From the IMG/VR virus record IMGVR_UViG_3300023174_000184, positions 1-59,965 of that record: a DNA stretch of 59,965 nucleotides; one strand, 5' to 3'. Positions within the stretch are counted from its first letter, which is position 1; each line of letters begins with the position of its first letter. Origin of the DNA: a virus. This document shows, piece by piece, positions 1 to 6,534 of the stretch. The position numbers and the translations under genes were made by a program. The notes beneath the pieces are model-generated. The model was not told the DNA's origin, did no database searches, and saw only the letters and a program-made list of their open reading frames with translations.

Positions 1-366
1 ACTTGGAAATGATATATCGTATTGAGTTGGTTCTTCAAACATCTTATTTGTATCTTCAAAACGACTTTCTTTAATTGTTCTCATCCAAACAAGAATATCT
101 GGTTTTCCAAATGCTGCACGAGTTAATTCTGTAGGACAAACAAAGTCAACTATGACTGGAGCAACTCCCTGTTTTGCAATAAGGCGAGCCATCTCCCCCA
201 TTCTTCTTGCCTGTTCAATTCTATCTTCAGGTGTAAAGCCTAAATCAGAATTTACTGTTGCACGAACTTCATCTGCATTAAGATGAACTGCATTAATGCG
301 TTCTTTTAATGCTTTTGCTAATTCTGTTTTGCCAGATCCAGGCAAACCTATAATTTGAATAATCAT
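1..366 (-). CDS. CysC-like (APS kinase-type) P-loop kinase, partial
   Basis: The first 122 residues of a protein whose C-terminus lies beyond the left edge. It opens with a Walker A loop GLPGSGKT (residues 7-14), followed by a segment matching adenylylsulfate kinases: ADEVR (31-35), LGFTPEDR (42-49) and the Arg-rich helix after it. APS kinases phosphorylate the 3'-OH of adenosine phosphosulfate, but phage CysC-like kinases are often of unknown substrate and could act on a nucleotide or sugar. The start ATG overlaps the stop of the upstream zinc-protein gene (TAATG), implying translational coupling. The fold is secure; the substrate is not. Confidence 0.8.
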   Translation of the reverse strand, partial: MIIQIIGLPGSGKTELAKALKERINAVHLNADEVRATVNSDLGFTPEDRIEQARRMGEMARLIAKQGVAPVIVDFVCPTELTRAAFGKPDILVWMRTIKESRFEDTNKMFEEPTQYDISFPS

Positions 367-587
367 TATTCCTCTAATCTTGATCTTTCATCAATAACTT
401 CAACCATAAACTTCATCATTTTGTCATATCCAACTGCATTGTCCATAACTTTATTGTAATGATGAGAGCAAAATAAAAGTTCTCCTGATTTGCCAATTAC
501 CTTAATATATGCCTGTGCTTGACACCTATCACATCTATCTGTTGCATCTAATAGCCAAACCTTTTGCTCTTCTGCAATCATATTCAT
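366..587 (-). CDS. DUF7455-family small zinc-binding protein
   Basis: A 73-residue protein with the pattern TDRCDRC (Cys19, Cys22) then LLFCSHH (Cys40, His42/43), matching the actinobacterial and actinophage DUF7455 family. The four ligands suggest one structural zinc. The function of the family is unknown. Its presence is a main reason for inferring an actinobacterial host. The first ATG abuts a TATAAT box, and the second in-frame ATG (position 581, residue 3) lies exactly 6 nt past that box, so the true start may be residue 3 on a leaderless mRNA. Confidence 0.85.
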   Translation of the reverse strand: MNMIAEEQKVWLLDATDRCDRCQAQAYIKVIGKSGELLFCSHHYNKVMDNAVGYDKMMKFMVEVIDERSRLEE

Positions 588-593
588 ATTATA
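588..593 (-). promoter_or_regulatory. -10 box TATAAT for the DUF7455 gene
   Basis: A perfect TATAAT on the minus strand sits 6 nt upstream of the ATG at 581, the spacing also seen at 6498-6503 and 52634-52639. There is no TG extension and only a weak -35. Transcription would start on the ATG. Confidence 0.4.
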
Positions 594-596
594 CTG

Positions 597-773
597 CTAC
601 TTTCTGTTATCAGTTGAGTAAAAGCCTTTACCATTGAAGATTACTCCTGCTGGCGCTGACCATTGTCTTGTCATTATTTGATTGCAACATGATGGTTCTC
701 TATCTTCACCAAATCCTCTTTCAAATTCAATAGAGATAGAGCACACACCACATTGATAGTCATACTTTGGCAT
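597..773 (-). CDS. FmdB-like zinc ribbon protein
   Basis: A 58-residue ORF too short for many gene callers. It begins MPKYDYQC and has Cys8, Cys11, Cys29 and Cys30, followed by SAPAGVIFNGKGFYSTD. That is the hallmark of FmdB-family regulatory zinc ribbons (MPxYxYxC at the N-terminus, then a VIFxGxGFYxTD segment). Its start ATG overlaps the stop of the endolysin gene (TAATG), so it is probably co-translated with it. Small FmdB-like proteins are common in actinobacterial genomes and phages; the role here is unknown. Confidence 0.85.
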   Translation of the reverse strand: MPKYDYQCGVCSISIEFERGFGEDREPSCCNQIMTRQWSAPAGVIFNGKGFYSTDNRK

Positions 774-1570
774 TACTTCAAAATAGCCTTATATGTTTTT
801 AGATCTACAATTCCATTTACTGGAAGTTTTGCCTTACTTTGAAAATCTTTTACTGCTTTTTCTGTTCCTGAACCAAATGATCCATCAGCCTTTAGACCCA
901 ATGCTTCTTGAACTTTCTTAACAGAAGAACCTTTTGCTCCAACCTTAAAAGGTTTAAATTGCGGTGCTGCTGGTTTAGTACCTATTGGTGCAACAGGAAG
1001 TGCTGTAGTCTTTACTGGAGCATCTGATGAACTAACTTTTGAGAGTAGTGGTAAATTTTCTTCACCAGAATAAACTGGGCGACCCCAACCAACAATTGCA
1101 TTAACTAACTTTGGCTTATTATTCTTTACATATGCACGAGTTTTTTCTACGCACATTCCACCATTTCGTTGATCTCCCTTTGCAGTTCCTGAAGTGTTTC
1201 CTTCAATAACCTGAATTGTTCCATCACCATTATTTTTAATGCAAAGACCAACATGCGAAATACGATTTACACCGTCATCTGGAAAATCAAAATAAATCCA
1301 GTCTCCTGGAGTAGGATCATCATTGCGAGCATCTGCCCAACGATCTTTATTTTTAAACCAATCTGATGCTGCTACTGTTGCAGCGGTCTTAGGAAAATCC
1401 TTAACCCCCGCAGTAAATGCACACCAAGAAACAAATGACTGACACCATGGAAGAAAGTTTGCACCTGTCCATTTACCATACTTTGTTTCATTATCTTTTG
1501 GACCTTCAATAGTTCCAATTTCTGCTTTAGCAATTTCAATGATTGCCTCTAGTGTTCCTTTTGCTGCCAT
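773..1570 (-). CDS. Endolysin: CHAP amidase/peptidase plus peptidoglycan-binding domain
   Basis: 265 residues. The N-terminal CHAP domain (about 10-170) has the motif WCQSFVSWC with nucleophile Cys43, His106 in ISHVGL, and Glu123/Asn125 in IEGNT. A linker rich in Ala, Pro and Thr (about 170-205) leads to a PG_binding_1 domain (206-265, with ADGSFGSGTEKAVKDFQ). CHAP domains cleave amide bonds in peptidoglycan, and the C-terminal domain targets the wall. There is no signal peptide, so release needs a holin, probably from the genes at 8263-8773. Expression is likely driven by a consensus promoter inside hsp20, followed by a structured leader. Confidence 0.93.
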   Translation of the reverse strand: MAAKGTLEAIIEIAKAEIGTIEGPKDNETKYGKWTGANFLPWCQSFVSWCAFTAGVKDFPKTAATVAASDWFKNKDRWADARNDDPTPGDWIYFDFPDDGVNRISHVGLCIKNNGDGTIQVIEGNTSGTAKGDQRNGGMCVEKTRAYVKNNKPKLVNAIVGWGRPVYSGEENLPLLSKVSSSDAPVKTTALPVAPIGTKPAAPQFKPFKVGAKGSSVKKVQEALGLKADGSFGSGTEKAVKDFQSKAKLPVNGIVDLKTYKAILK

Positions 1571-1590
1571 TATTATCTCCTAATATTATA

Positions 1591-1621
1591 TGAGCAGTTT
1601 ATCCTCATGCTCAGGAGGATA
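1591..1621 (-). promoter_or_regulatory. Structured 5' leader of the endolysin mRNA (pseudoknot-type pairing)
   Basis: In the leader, 1621-1615 pairs with 1606-1600 (7 bp, UAUCCUC/GAGGAUA) and 1613-1608 pairs with 1596-1591 (6 bp, UGAGCA/UGCUCA). The two helices interleave, so they form either an H-type pseudoknot or two exclusive hairpins. The 5' arm also contains CCUCCU, complementary to the Shine-Dalgarno AGGAG just before the ATG. A further 5-bp hairpin (AUAGC/GCUAU) lies upstream near 1637-1650. Confidence 0.5.
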
Positions 1622-1671
1622 GAGAGTTACAAATAGATAGCAATGCTATTAATTGTCTCGCCTCTAATACT

Positions 1672-1700
1672 ATTATAGCCTATTGGCTACTTGATGTCAA
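1672..1700 (-). promoter_or_regulatory. Consensus promoter for the endolysin gene
   Basis: TTGACA (1695-1700), exactly 17 nt, then TATAAT (1672-1677). The -35 box lies in the last codons of hsp20. The predicted start near 1665 gives a leader of about 95 nt before the endolysin ATG. This is a perfect vegetative sigma consensus. Confidence 0.8.
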
Positions 1701-2127
1701 TTTGCTTTGGCTTTTTCTCTTCAGGAAGATCACGCTTTACAATAACGTAAAGCATTCCATCCTTAAGGTCAGCATTATCAACATGTACATATTCCCCAAG
1801 TGCAAAACTGCGAGTAAATTTTCTACCAGCAATTCCCTTATGTACATATTCTTCAGCATCTTCTGGACGCTCACCCTTAATTTCAAGTGTGCCGTCATGC
1901 TCTGTAATTGATAATGATTCTTTGTTATATCCTGCTACTGCAAGTTCTACCACAAATGTATCTTCATCTAATTTGCGAACATTATATGGAGGAAATCCAT
2001 TAGTGTTAGTGTGGGCTGACATTAATCTGCTTGCTAATGTATCAAACCCAATAAAAAATGGATCATTGAAAATTTTATCCAATGAACCGCTTGTGTAAGT
2101 GTAGTTTCCGTTAATACCGTTAACCAT
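1687..2127 (-). CDS. hsp20: Small heat shock protein Hsp20 (alpha-crystallin domain)
   Basis: 146 residues. A short N-terminal arm (1-45) is followed by a full alpha-crystallin domain: YNVRKLDEDTFVVELAVAGY, then LEIKGER, FTRSFALGE and a terminal GMLYVIVKR strand. Hsp20 proteins are ATP-independent holdases that keep unfolding proteins soluble. A phage copy may protect virion or replication proteins during infection; this is inferred from phage Hsp20s known elsewhere, such as in cyanophages. It has its own extended -10 promoter and a leader hairpin, and its last codons carry the -35 box of the endolysin promoter. Confidence 0.92.
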   Translation of the reverse strand: MVNGINGNYTYTSGSLDKIFNDPFFIGFDTLASRLMSAHTNTNGFPPYNVRKLDEDTFVVELAVAGYNKESLSITEHDGTLEIKGERPEDAEEYVHKGIAGRKFTRSFALGEYVHVDNADLKDGMLYVIVKRDLPEEKKPKQIDIK

Positions 2128-2156
2128 TTTATTCTCCTTTTCAGCGAGTTAAGTTA

Positions 2157-2179
2157 TGTACCCCCATTTGGCTGGTACA
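2157..2179 (-). promoter_or_regulatory. Leader hairpin at the predicted 5' end of hsp20 mRNA
   Basis: UGUACC (2179-2174) can pair with GGUACA (2162-2157), with further CC/GG pairs in the loop. The hairpin begins at about the predicted transcription start of the promoter at 2185-2193. It does not include the Shine-Dalgarno sequence, which favours a 5' stabiliser over an RNA thermometer. Confidence 0.4.
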
Positions 2180-2184
2180 CATAT

Positions 2185-2193
2185 ATTATAACA
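2185..2193 (-). promoter_or_regulatory. Extended -10 promoter for hsp20 (TGTTATAAT)
   Basis: TGTTATAAT on the minus strand lies in the gap directly after the carbamoyltransferase stop. No good -35 box. It belongs to the recurrent TGnTATA(A/C)T set of this genome. Confidence 0.5.
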
Positions 2194-2195
2194 TA

Positions 2196-3617
2196 TTATC
2201 GACATATAGGAAAATTATACATTTTTTCCCATTTTATAATATCATTTTCATCATTTAATAATGGCTGACCCTTAATATTTAAACTTGTATTTAGTAATAC
2301 TGGACACCCAGTATCCCAATACCATTTTCTTAATGTCATATGCAGACCTGGATGTTGTTCTTTACTTACCGTCTGTATTCTTGAAGTTCCATCTTGGTGT
2401 ACAACTGAAGGTATTTTATCTGGGTACTTACATTTAACAGTATATTGCATATATGGAGATGAAAAATCCATATCAAACCATTCATTTGCAAACTCTTCTA
2501 AAACTACTGGTGCAAAAGGTCTAAAAGGTTCTCTTTGTTTAATCAGGTTAACCTTATTTTTGATGTCTGGATCTCTTGGATCAGCAAGTATGCTCCTATT
2601 CCCTAATGCTCTTGGTCCATACTCTGCTCTGCCAGTTGCAACTGCTACGATCTTATCTTTTTTAAGTCCCGAAATAATTTTATCAATAGGATATTCTCCA
2701 CCAAGATCGTATCCTAAATATGGAGACTTCCAATTTATATGCTTTCCATATAATGCTGCTGCTGCACCAAGAGAAGAGCCTGCATCTCCTGGATTTGGCA
2801 TAATCCAAACATCTTTAAATATATTCCAAAGCAATGTATTTGCAGATGAATTAAGAGCACAACCACCCATAAAGACAAGATTACTTTTCCCAGTCAACTC
2901 TTTAGCCATTATCATAAACTCTGTAAGCCTCAATTGATATACATACTGTACTGCTGCTGCTATATCAAACTTGTCTTGTTCTGTGATTGGTTCATCCCAA
3001 TCAATGATTCCTTTATGAAAATTATACTTTTGCATATCATGTCTAATAAAGTATTTAGATACTTTTGATGCATACCTTTCTGGATCCCCATACGCAGCCA
3101 TGCCCATCATAATATACTCTTCTTGATTTGGCATAAGTCCAATAAGTTGTGTAAATGCTGAATAAAATAAACCAAAACTTACTGGATAATTTTGTTTATA
3201 TTTTAATTTAATTTTTTTACCTTCTCCAACCCAAATAGTTGAAGTATTAAATTCACCAATTGCATCCAGTGCTACAATTACAGCATCAGTAAATTTACTT
3301 GTATAGTAACCAGCACATGCATGAGAATAGTGGTGATTAAAATATTTAACTGGAAGATTCATTGGAATATTTGGTTTCCAGTCTGCAGAACCACCTTTTA
3401 ATAAAATACGTGATTGTTTTAATCTTGGATGTTCATAGTAGGCAATATGTGTTGGTGTAGCATAATTAAGCATATCAAGATATATATCTTTGTTGTTATA
3501 CCAGTCATTCTTTTTTTTACTATATCTTTCTGCATGTCCAGCAAAAAGTATTTCTCCATCTTTAATTAGAGATACTGATGCATCGTGAGATGTTTCATTA
3601 ATACCTAAAATTATCAT
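2196..3617 (-). CDS. Carbamoyltransferase, NodU/CmcH/TobZ family
   Basis: 473 residues. The N-terminal Kae1-like domain has INETSHDASVSLIKDGE (His11) and NHHYSHACAGYYTS (His95, His96, His99), the metal and nucleotide site of the family. It continues to FMGGCALN and PNPGDAGSSLGAA. The YrdC-like C-terminal part has GPRALGNRSILADPR, FRPFAPVV, HQDGTSRIQTV and LLNTSLNIKGQP. The family makes carbamoyl-adenylate from carbamoyl phosphate and ATP and moves the carbamoyl group to a hydroxyl of a sugar or small molecule. It is shorter than the usual 550-600 residues and ends soon after the LNTS motif. It overlaps the SGNH gene upstream by 4 nt, so the two probably share a substrate. The acceptor is unknown. 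Confidence 0.93.
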   Translation of the reverse strand: MIILGINETSHDASVSLIKDGEILFAGHAERYSKKKNDWYNNKDIYLDMLNYATPTHIAYYEHPRLKQSRILLKGGSADWKPNIPMNLPVKYFNHHYSHACAGYYTSKFTDAVIVALDAIGEFNTSTIWVGEGKKIKLKYKQNYPVSFGLFYSAFTQLIGLMPNQEEYIMMGMAAYGDPERYASKVSKYFIRHDMQKYNFHKGIIDWDEPITEQDKFDIAAAVQYVYQLRLTEFMIMAKELTGKSNLVFMGGCALNSSANTLLWNIFKDVWIMPNPGDAGSSLGAAAALYGKHINWKSPYLGYDLGGEYPIDKIISGLKKDKIVAVATGRAEYGPRALGNRSILADPRDPDIKNKVNLIKQREPFRPFAPVVLEEFANEWFDMDFSSPYMQYTVKCKYPDKIPSVVHQDGTSRIQTVSKEQHPGLHMTLRKWYWDTGCPVLLNTSLNIKGQPLLNDENDIIKWEKMYNFPICR

Positions 3618-4405
3618 AGTAGTCCTAAATATTTTTCATATATAAAATTACTCCACCATAATTGCATTCCAGTTCCAGGATGTTCTCCGTCTCTTGCAAC
3701 ATGAAAGTATTTGCTTTTATTATTAAATTTTAGTATAGCAATTTCTTTAATCATTTTTTTAAAATCAACTTCATAAAATGTTTCAAAATTATAATTTTTA
3801 AATAATTCATTTGTTGGCAAAATTGATTTGTTTTTATCAATATCTTTTTCTTTTATTATCTCAAAATTTAAATTTTTGTAAATGTAATCCCAAGTAAATG
3901 ATAATAATTTTATATTATTTGACCTACAATATTGTTCTAACATAAAATAATATTGAAAGTTTAAAAAACAAACTTTTTTGTATTCTTCTACATCATCTAA
4001 TTTTAAAACATATCCATTTAAATCATTTTTGTATTCAAAAGATCTTAATTGATTACTTAAATTAATAAATATAACATCTGGATTTCCATATTGTTTAAAA
4101 TAACGAAACAAATTAATAGTCATATGATCTATACCAGATCCACCAACACCTAAATTAAAAAAACCAGAACATTTTTCATTATTGGATATTTTTTCATAAA
4201 CTTTATAAGCCCAAATCTCTTTTTTTTCAAGTCCAATTCCAAAAGTATTTGAACAACCAGAAAAAACTATATGCTTGCCATGATGAACATTAGTAAATTC
4301 ATCTGAGCGAAATCCTAAAGAATTAACATCTTCGTAGTTTAAATGGTTATTGCAAAATAATTCATTAGAAAAATCTTTAATTTTCTTTTTTGTAATAACT
4401 TTCAT
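3614..4405 (-). CDS. SGNH/GDSL-like hydrolase or acyltransferase, copy 1
   Basis: 263 residues. Block I is FSGCSNTFGIG, with nucleophile Ser52 in a GCSxTxG variant of GDSxTxG. NLGVGGSG follows, then a VIFINL strand, and block V RDGEHPGTG supplies Asp239 and His242. The triad looks intact. SGNH enzymes remove or add acyl groups on sugars and lipids. It is a clear paralogue of the next gene (shared FRSDEFTNVHHGKH and FKQYGNPDVIFINL). The three genes carbamoyltransferase-SGNH-SGNH overlap by 4 nt each, a tight operon. Base composition is strikingly AT-rich, more so than neighbouring structural genes. The substrate is unknown. Confidence 0.75.
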   Translation of the reverse strand: MKVITKKKIKDFSNELFCNNHLNYEDVNSLGFRSDEFTNVHHGKHIVFSGCSNTFGIGLEKKEIWAYKVYEKISNNEKCSGFFNLGVGGSGIDHMTINLFRYFKQYGNPDVIFINLSNQLRSFEYKNDLNGYVLKLDDVEEYKKVCFLNFQYYFMLEQYCRSNNIKLLSFTWDYIYKNLNFEIIKEKDIDKNKSILPTNELFKNYNFETFYEVDFKKMIKEIAILKFNNKSKYFHVARDGEHPGTGMQLWWSNFIYEKYLGLL

Positions 4406-5202
4406 TTTTTATTATTTTCTAATTTTATATATTTATCATATATAAAATTTGCATAGGCTATATGAAAACTAGTTCCAGGATGAAATCCATCTCTTGATGT
4501 TATGCTGTATTGATTTTTATCATATTTTAATATTTTTTTTATTTCTTTATAATATTCAACTTCATCAATTTTATAAAATGTATTAAAATTATAACTATCA
4601 AAAAAATCATTAGTGCTTTTAAAGTTTTTATCTCTTTTAAATAAAAAATCTTTATCTTCTTTTATATCCCAACTAAAAGAAAATAATTTAATATTGTTTG
4701 ATTTACAGTATGTTTCAAGCATTAAATAATATTCATAAGTTAAATAATAAACTAAATCTATAAAACTTTTATCTTCAAGTCTTACAACACGATACCTACT
4801 ATTTTTATTTAAAGTGAATCTTGGTAAATCTGGTAAATTAATAAATATTACATCTGGATTTCCATATTGTTTAAAATATTTAAAAAGATTAGAAATTATG
4901 TGTATTGCCCCATGACCATAAACTCCTAAATTAAAATAGCCAGAGCATTGATTATTTTTTAATATTTTATTGTATAAAACTTTTGACCAAATTTCTTCAA
5001 GTTCAAGACCATTTCCATATGTATAAGAACAACCAGAAAATAAAATATGTTTTCCATGATGAACATTAGTAAATTCATCTGATCTAAATAAAAAAGAATT
5101 TAAATCTTCTTTATGTGCACTTACATACTGTGGAATAAAAAAATTTGTTATAGGATCTAAATTTAAATTGAATTCAGTATGTTTTGGTAAAAAATGTTCC
5201 AT
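4402..5202 (-). CDS. SGNH/GDSL-like hydrolase or acyltransferase, copy 2
   Basis: 266 residues, paralogous to the adjacent gene. Block I is FSGCSYTYGNG (Ser59), then NLGVYGHGA, VIFINLPDL, and block V RDGFHPGTS (Asp238, His241). No signal peptide or membrane segment is visible in either copy, so they should act in the cytoplasm. The tandem duplication with both triads kept suggests two related substrates or a heterodimer. It is the first gene of the carbamoyltransferase operon, expressed from the extended -10 at 5292-5300 or by read-through from the tRNA. Confidence 0.75.
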   Translation of the reverse strand: MEHFLPKHTEFNLNLDPITNFFIPQYVSAHKEDLNSFLFRSDEFTNVHHGKHILFSGCSYTYGNGLELEEIWSKVLYNKILKNNQCSGYFNLGVYGHGAIHIISNLFKYFKQYGNPDVIFINLPDLPRFTLNKNSRYRVVRLEDKSFIDLVYYLTYEYYLMLETYCKSNNIKLFSFSWDIKEDKDFLFKRDKNFKSTNDFFDSYNFNTFYKIDEVEYYKEIKKILKYDKNQYSITSRDGFHPGTSFHIAYANFIYDKYIKLENNKK

Positions 5203-5291
5203 TAATATATATATTTTCTATTTTTATTTTGTTTTTTTATTTTTTTCATAATAAAAAACATTTTAATTTTATTAATAATTTTCATAATCTA

Positions 5292-5300
5292 AGTATACCA
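5292..5300 (-). promoter_or_regulatory. Extended -10 element TGGTATACT downstream of the tRNA
   Basis: TGGTATACT lies just 3' of tRNA-Asn and about 90 nt before the first SGNH gene. The leader between them is extremely AT-rich, with no other structure that I can see. No good -35. Confidence 0.35.
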
Positions 5301-5304
5301 TTTG

Positions 5305-5377
5305 CTGAGGTGGCAGGTATCGATCCTGCGACATCCGAATTAACAGTTCGGCACTCTACCATCTGAGTTACACCCCA
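5305..5377 (-). tRNA. tRNA-Asn (anticodon GTT)
   Basis: Cloverleaf drawn by hand. The acceptor TGGGGTG/CACCTCA has 7 bp with one G-T pair; the D stem is ACTC/GAGT; the anticodon stem CCGAA/TTCGG encloses CTGTTAA (anticodon GTT); the T stem GCAGG/CCTGC encloses ATCGATA. The discriminator is G, as expected for bacterial tRNA-Asn. CCA is not encoded. The T loop begins with A in place of T54, which is uncommon. It may support AAU/AAC decoding in this Asn-rich, AT-rich genome. Confidence 0.93.
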
Positions 5378-5383
5378 AAACAT

Positions 5384-6277
5384 TTACTTAAGAATGTCTA
5401 CAAATACTGTAGAAGATGTTTTTGTATTTTTAATGGGTTGTGTAATAGATTTCATATAGTCAAAAGTTGCTTTATATGTACCCTTGTAATTTTTAGCCCA
5501 ATACGCTGAGAATGCAGCAGTTGATGCAGAGGTTCCAATTGCTCTCTTTATCTGTGTATTATAAACTCCAAGTGCGTAAAAATCTGCATCAATTCCACCA
5601 TTAGACCATGTTCCAATAAAATTCTTATCATCAACATTATAGTCTGATCCACTTACAGCAATCGCTGTTGGAATGCAGGCTGGGAAATCAACACGAGAAA
5701 TATCACCATTATTGCCACTTGCAAACATTGTTGGAACTTCAAGGATAAGCAACTTATTAATGTCAGCAACTAAGGTTGCATGTGTTGCTTTAATTGGACA
5801 GTATGCTCCAGTTGTATTAAGCACATGTGTTCCAACTGAAGATGAAACTGAAATAACATTATACTTAGCCTTATTAACAATTACCCAGTCAAGTGCCTTG
5901 GTAAGTTCTGTAGTTGAGAATCCATACATTGCACCAGTCTTTGCATTAATTCCAGCAATGCGAATAAAAATAATATTTACATTTGGATTAATTTGGTTAG
6001 CAATTAATGACATGATTGTTCCATGTTCAAAACCATTGCTATAAACTTGTGTTATTGGAAGAGTTGCTGAACCCTTACCTTCTTGAAATGTTTGACCATT
6101 TGGACACACACCAGTTGTAACAATACAAACTTCTTGAATCAACTTGCCAGATAAAACTGGAATAGTTGAGTCTAGTGCAGTATCAATAATAACAATTGAT
6201 GGAGTAACATCAGCCTTTGCAGGTTGTAGTGTTGTAAAACCTAATACTAAAATAATTCCCACTGCGATTTTTTTCAT
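5384..6277 (-). CDS. Secreted subtilisin-like (S8) serine protease
   Basis: 297 residues with a signal peptide (MKKIAVGIILVLGFTTLQ, cleavage near Ala22). The S8 triad is visible: Asp32 in VIIDTALD, His85 in FEHGT, Ser250 in IGTSASTAAFSAY, with oxyanion Asn189 in ASGNNGD. Four cysteines lie near 51-58, 160 and 201. No propeptide is obvious, because the catalytic domain starts directly after the signal. It should act at the cell surface or outside the cell, which is unusual for phage. Possible roles are processing of host surface proteins, of the two phage surface proteins, or peptide scavenging. It follows the 72-residue gene directly. Confidence 0.9.
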   Translation of the reverse strand: MKKIAVGIILVLGFTTLQPAKADVTPSIVIIDTALDSTIPVLSGKLIQEVCIVTTGVCPNGQTFQEGKGSATLPITQVYSNGFEHGTIMSLIANQINPNVNIIFIRIAGINAKTGAMYGFSTTELTKALDWVIVNKAKYNVISVSSSVGTHVLNTTGAYCPIKATHATLVADINKLLILEVPTMFASGNNGDISRVDFPACIPTAIAVSGSDYNVDDKNFIGTWSNGGIDADFYALGVYNTQIKRAIGTSASTAAFSAYWAKNYKGTYKATFDYMKSITQPIKNTKTSSTVFVDILK

Positions 6278-6278
6278 T

Positions 6279-6497
6279 TTATTCCTTTATCTTGATTACT
6301 AATTGACATGGGTCGCCACCTGCTTCCCACTCTTGTTCTTCTTCTTCAGTCATGTATGGATCACCATCATGAGTATTGCAGAATGGCTCTGTTACCCATC
6401 CCCGCTCAATTCCATTTTCAAGCCAAATTTCAAACTCATTGAAATCTGACTCCTTACTTTGCATATCTTTTAGAATTTCATTAAACTCTTCGTTCAT
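6279..6497 (-). CDS. Small acidic conserved phage protein
   Basis: 72 residues, starting MNEEFNEILK and ending GGDPCQLVIKIKE, with MTEEEEQEWEAGGDPC near the C-terminus. Very acidic, with two cysteines (40 and 64) and no membrane segment. I recognise the EEEEWEAGGDPC-like tail as typical of small actinophage proteins but know no function. A longer reading frame runs back to 6758, but this start is chosen because a perfect promoter places the transcription start on this ATG. It is followed at once by the secreted protease gene. Confidence 0.8.
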   Translation of the reverse strand: MNEEFNEILKDMQSKESDFNEFEIWLENGIERGWVTEPFCNTHDGDPYMTEEEEQEWEAGGDPCQLVIKIKE

Positions 6498-6503
6498 ATT
6501 ATA

Positions 6504-6532
6504 ATTATACCCTTTCAGATATTGGCTGTCAA
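6504..6532 (-). promoter_or_regulatory. Consensus promoter giving a leaderless mRNA
   Basis: TTGACA (6527-6532), 17 nt, TATAAT (6504-6509), immediately followed by a second TATAAT (6498-6503) and the ATG at 6497. Using the first -10, transcription would begin at the A of the ATG. The -35 lies just before the DUF885 gene's stop. Confidence 0.75.
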
Positions 6533-6534
6533 AT

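Noticed and set aside
2128-2195. RNA thermometer for hsp20
   Set aside because: The only clear hairpin does not cover the Shine-Dalgarno sequence.
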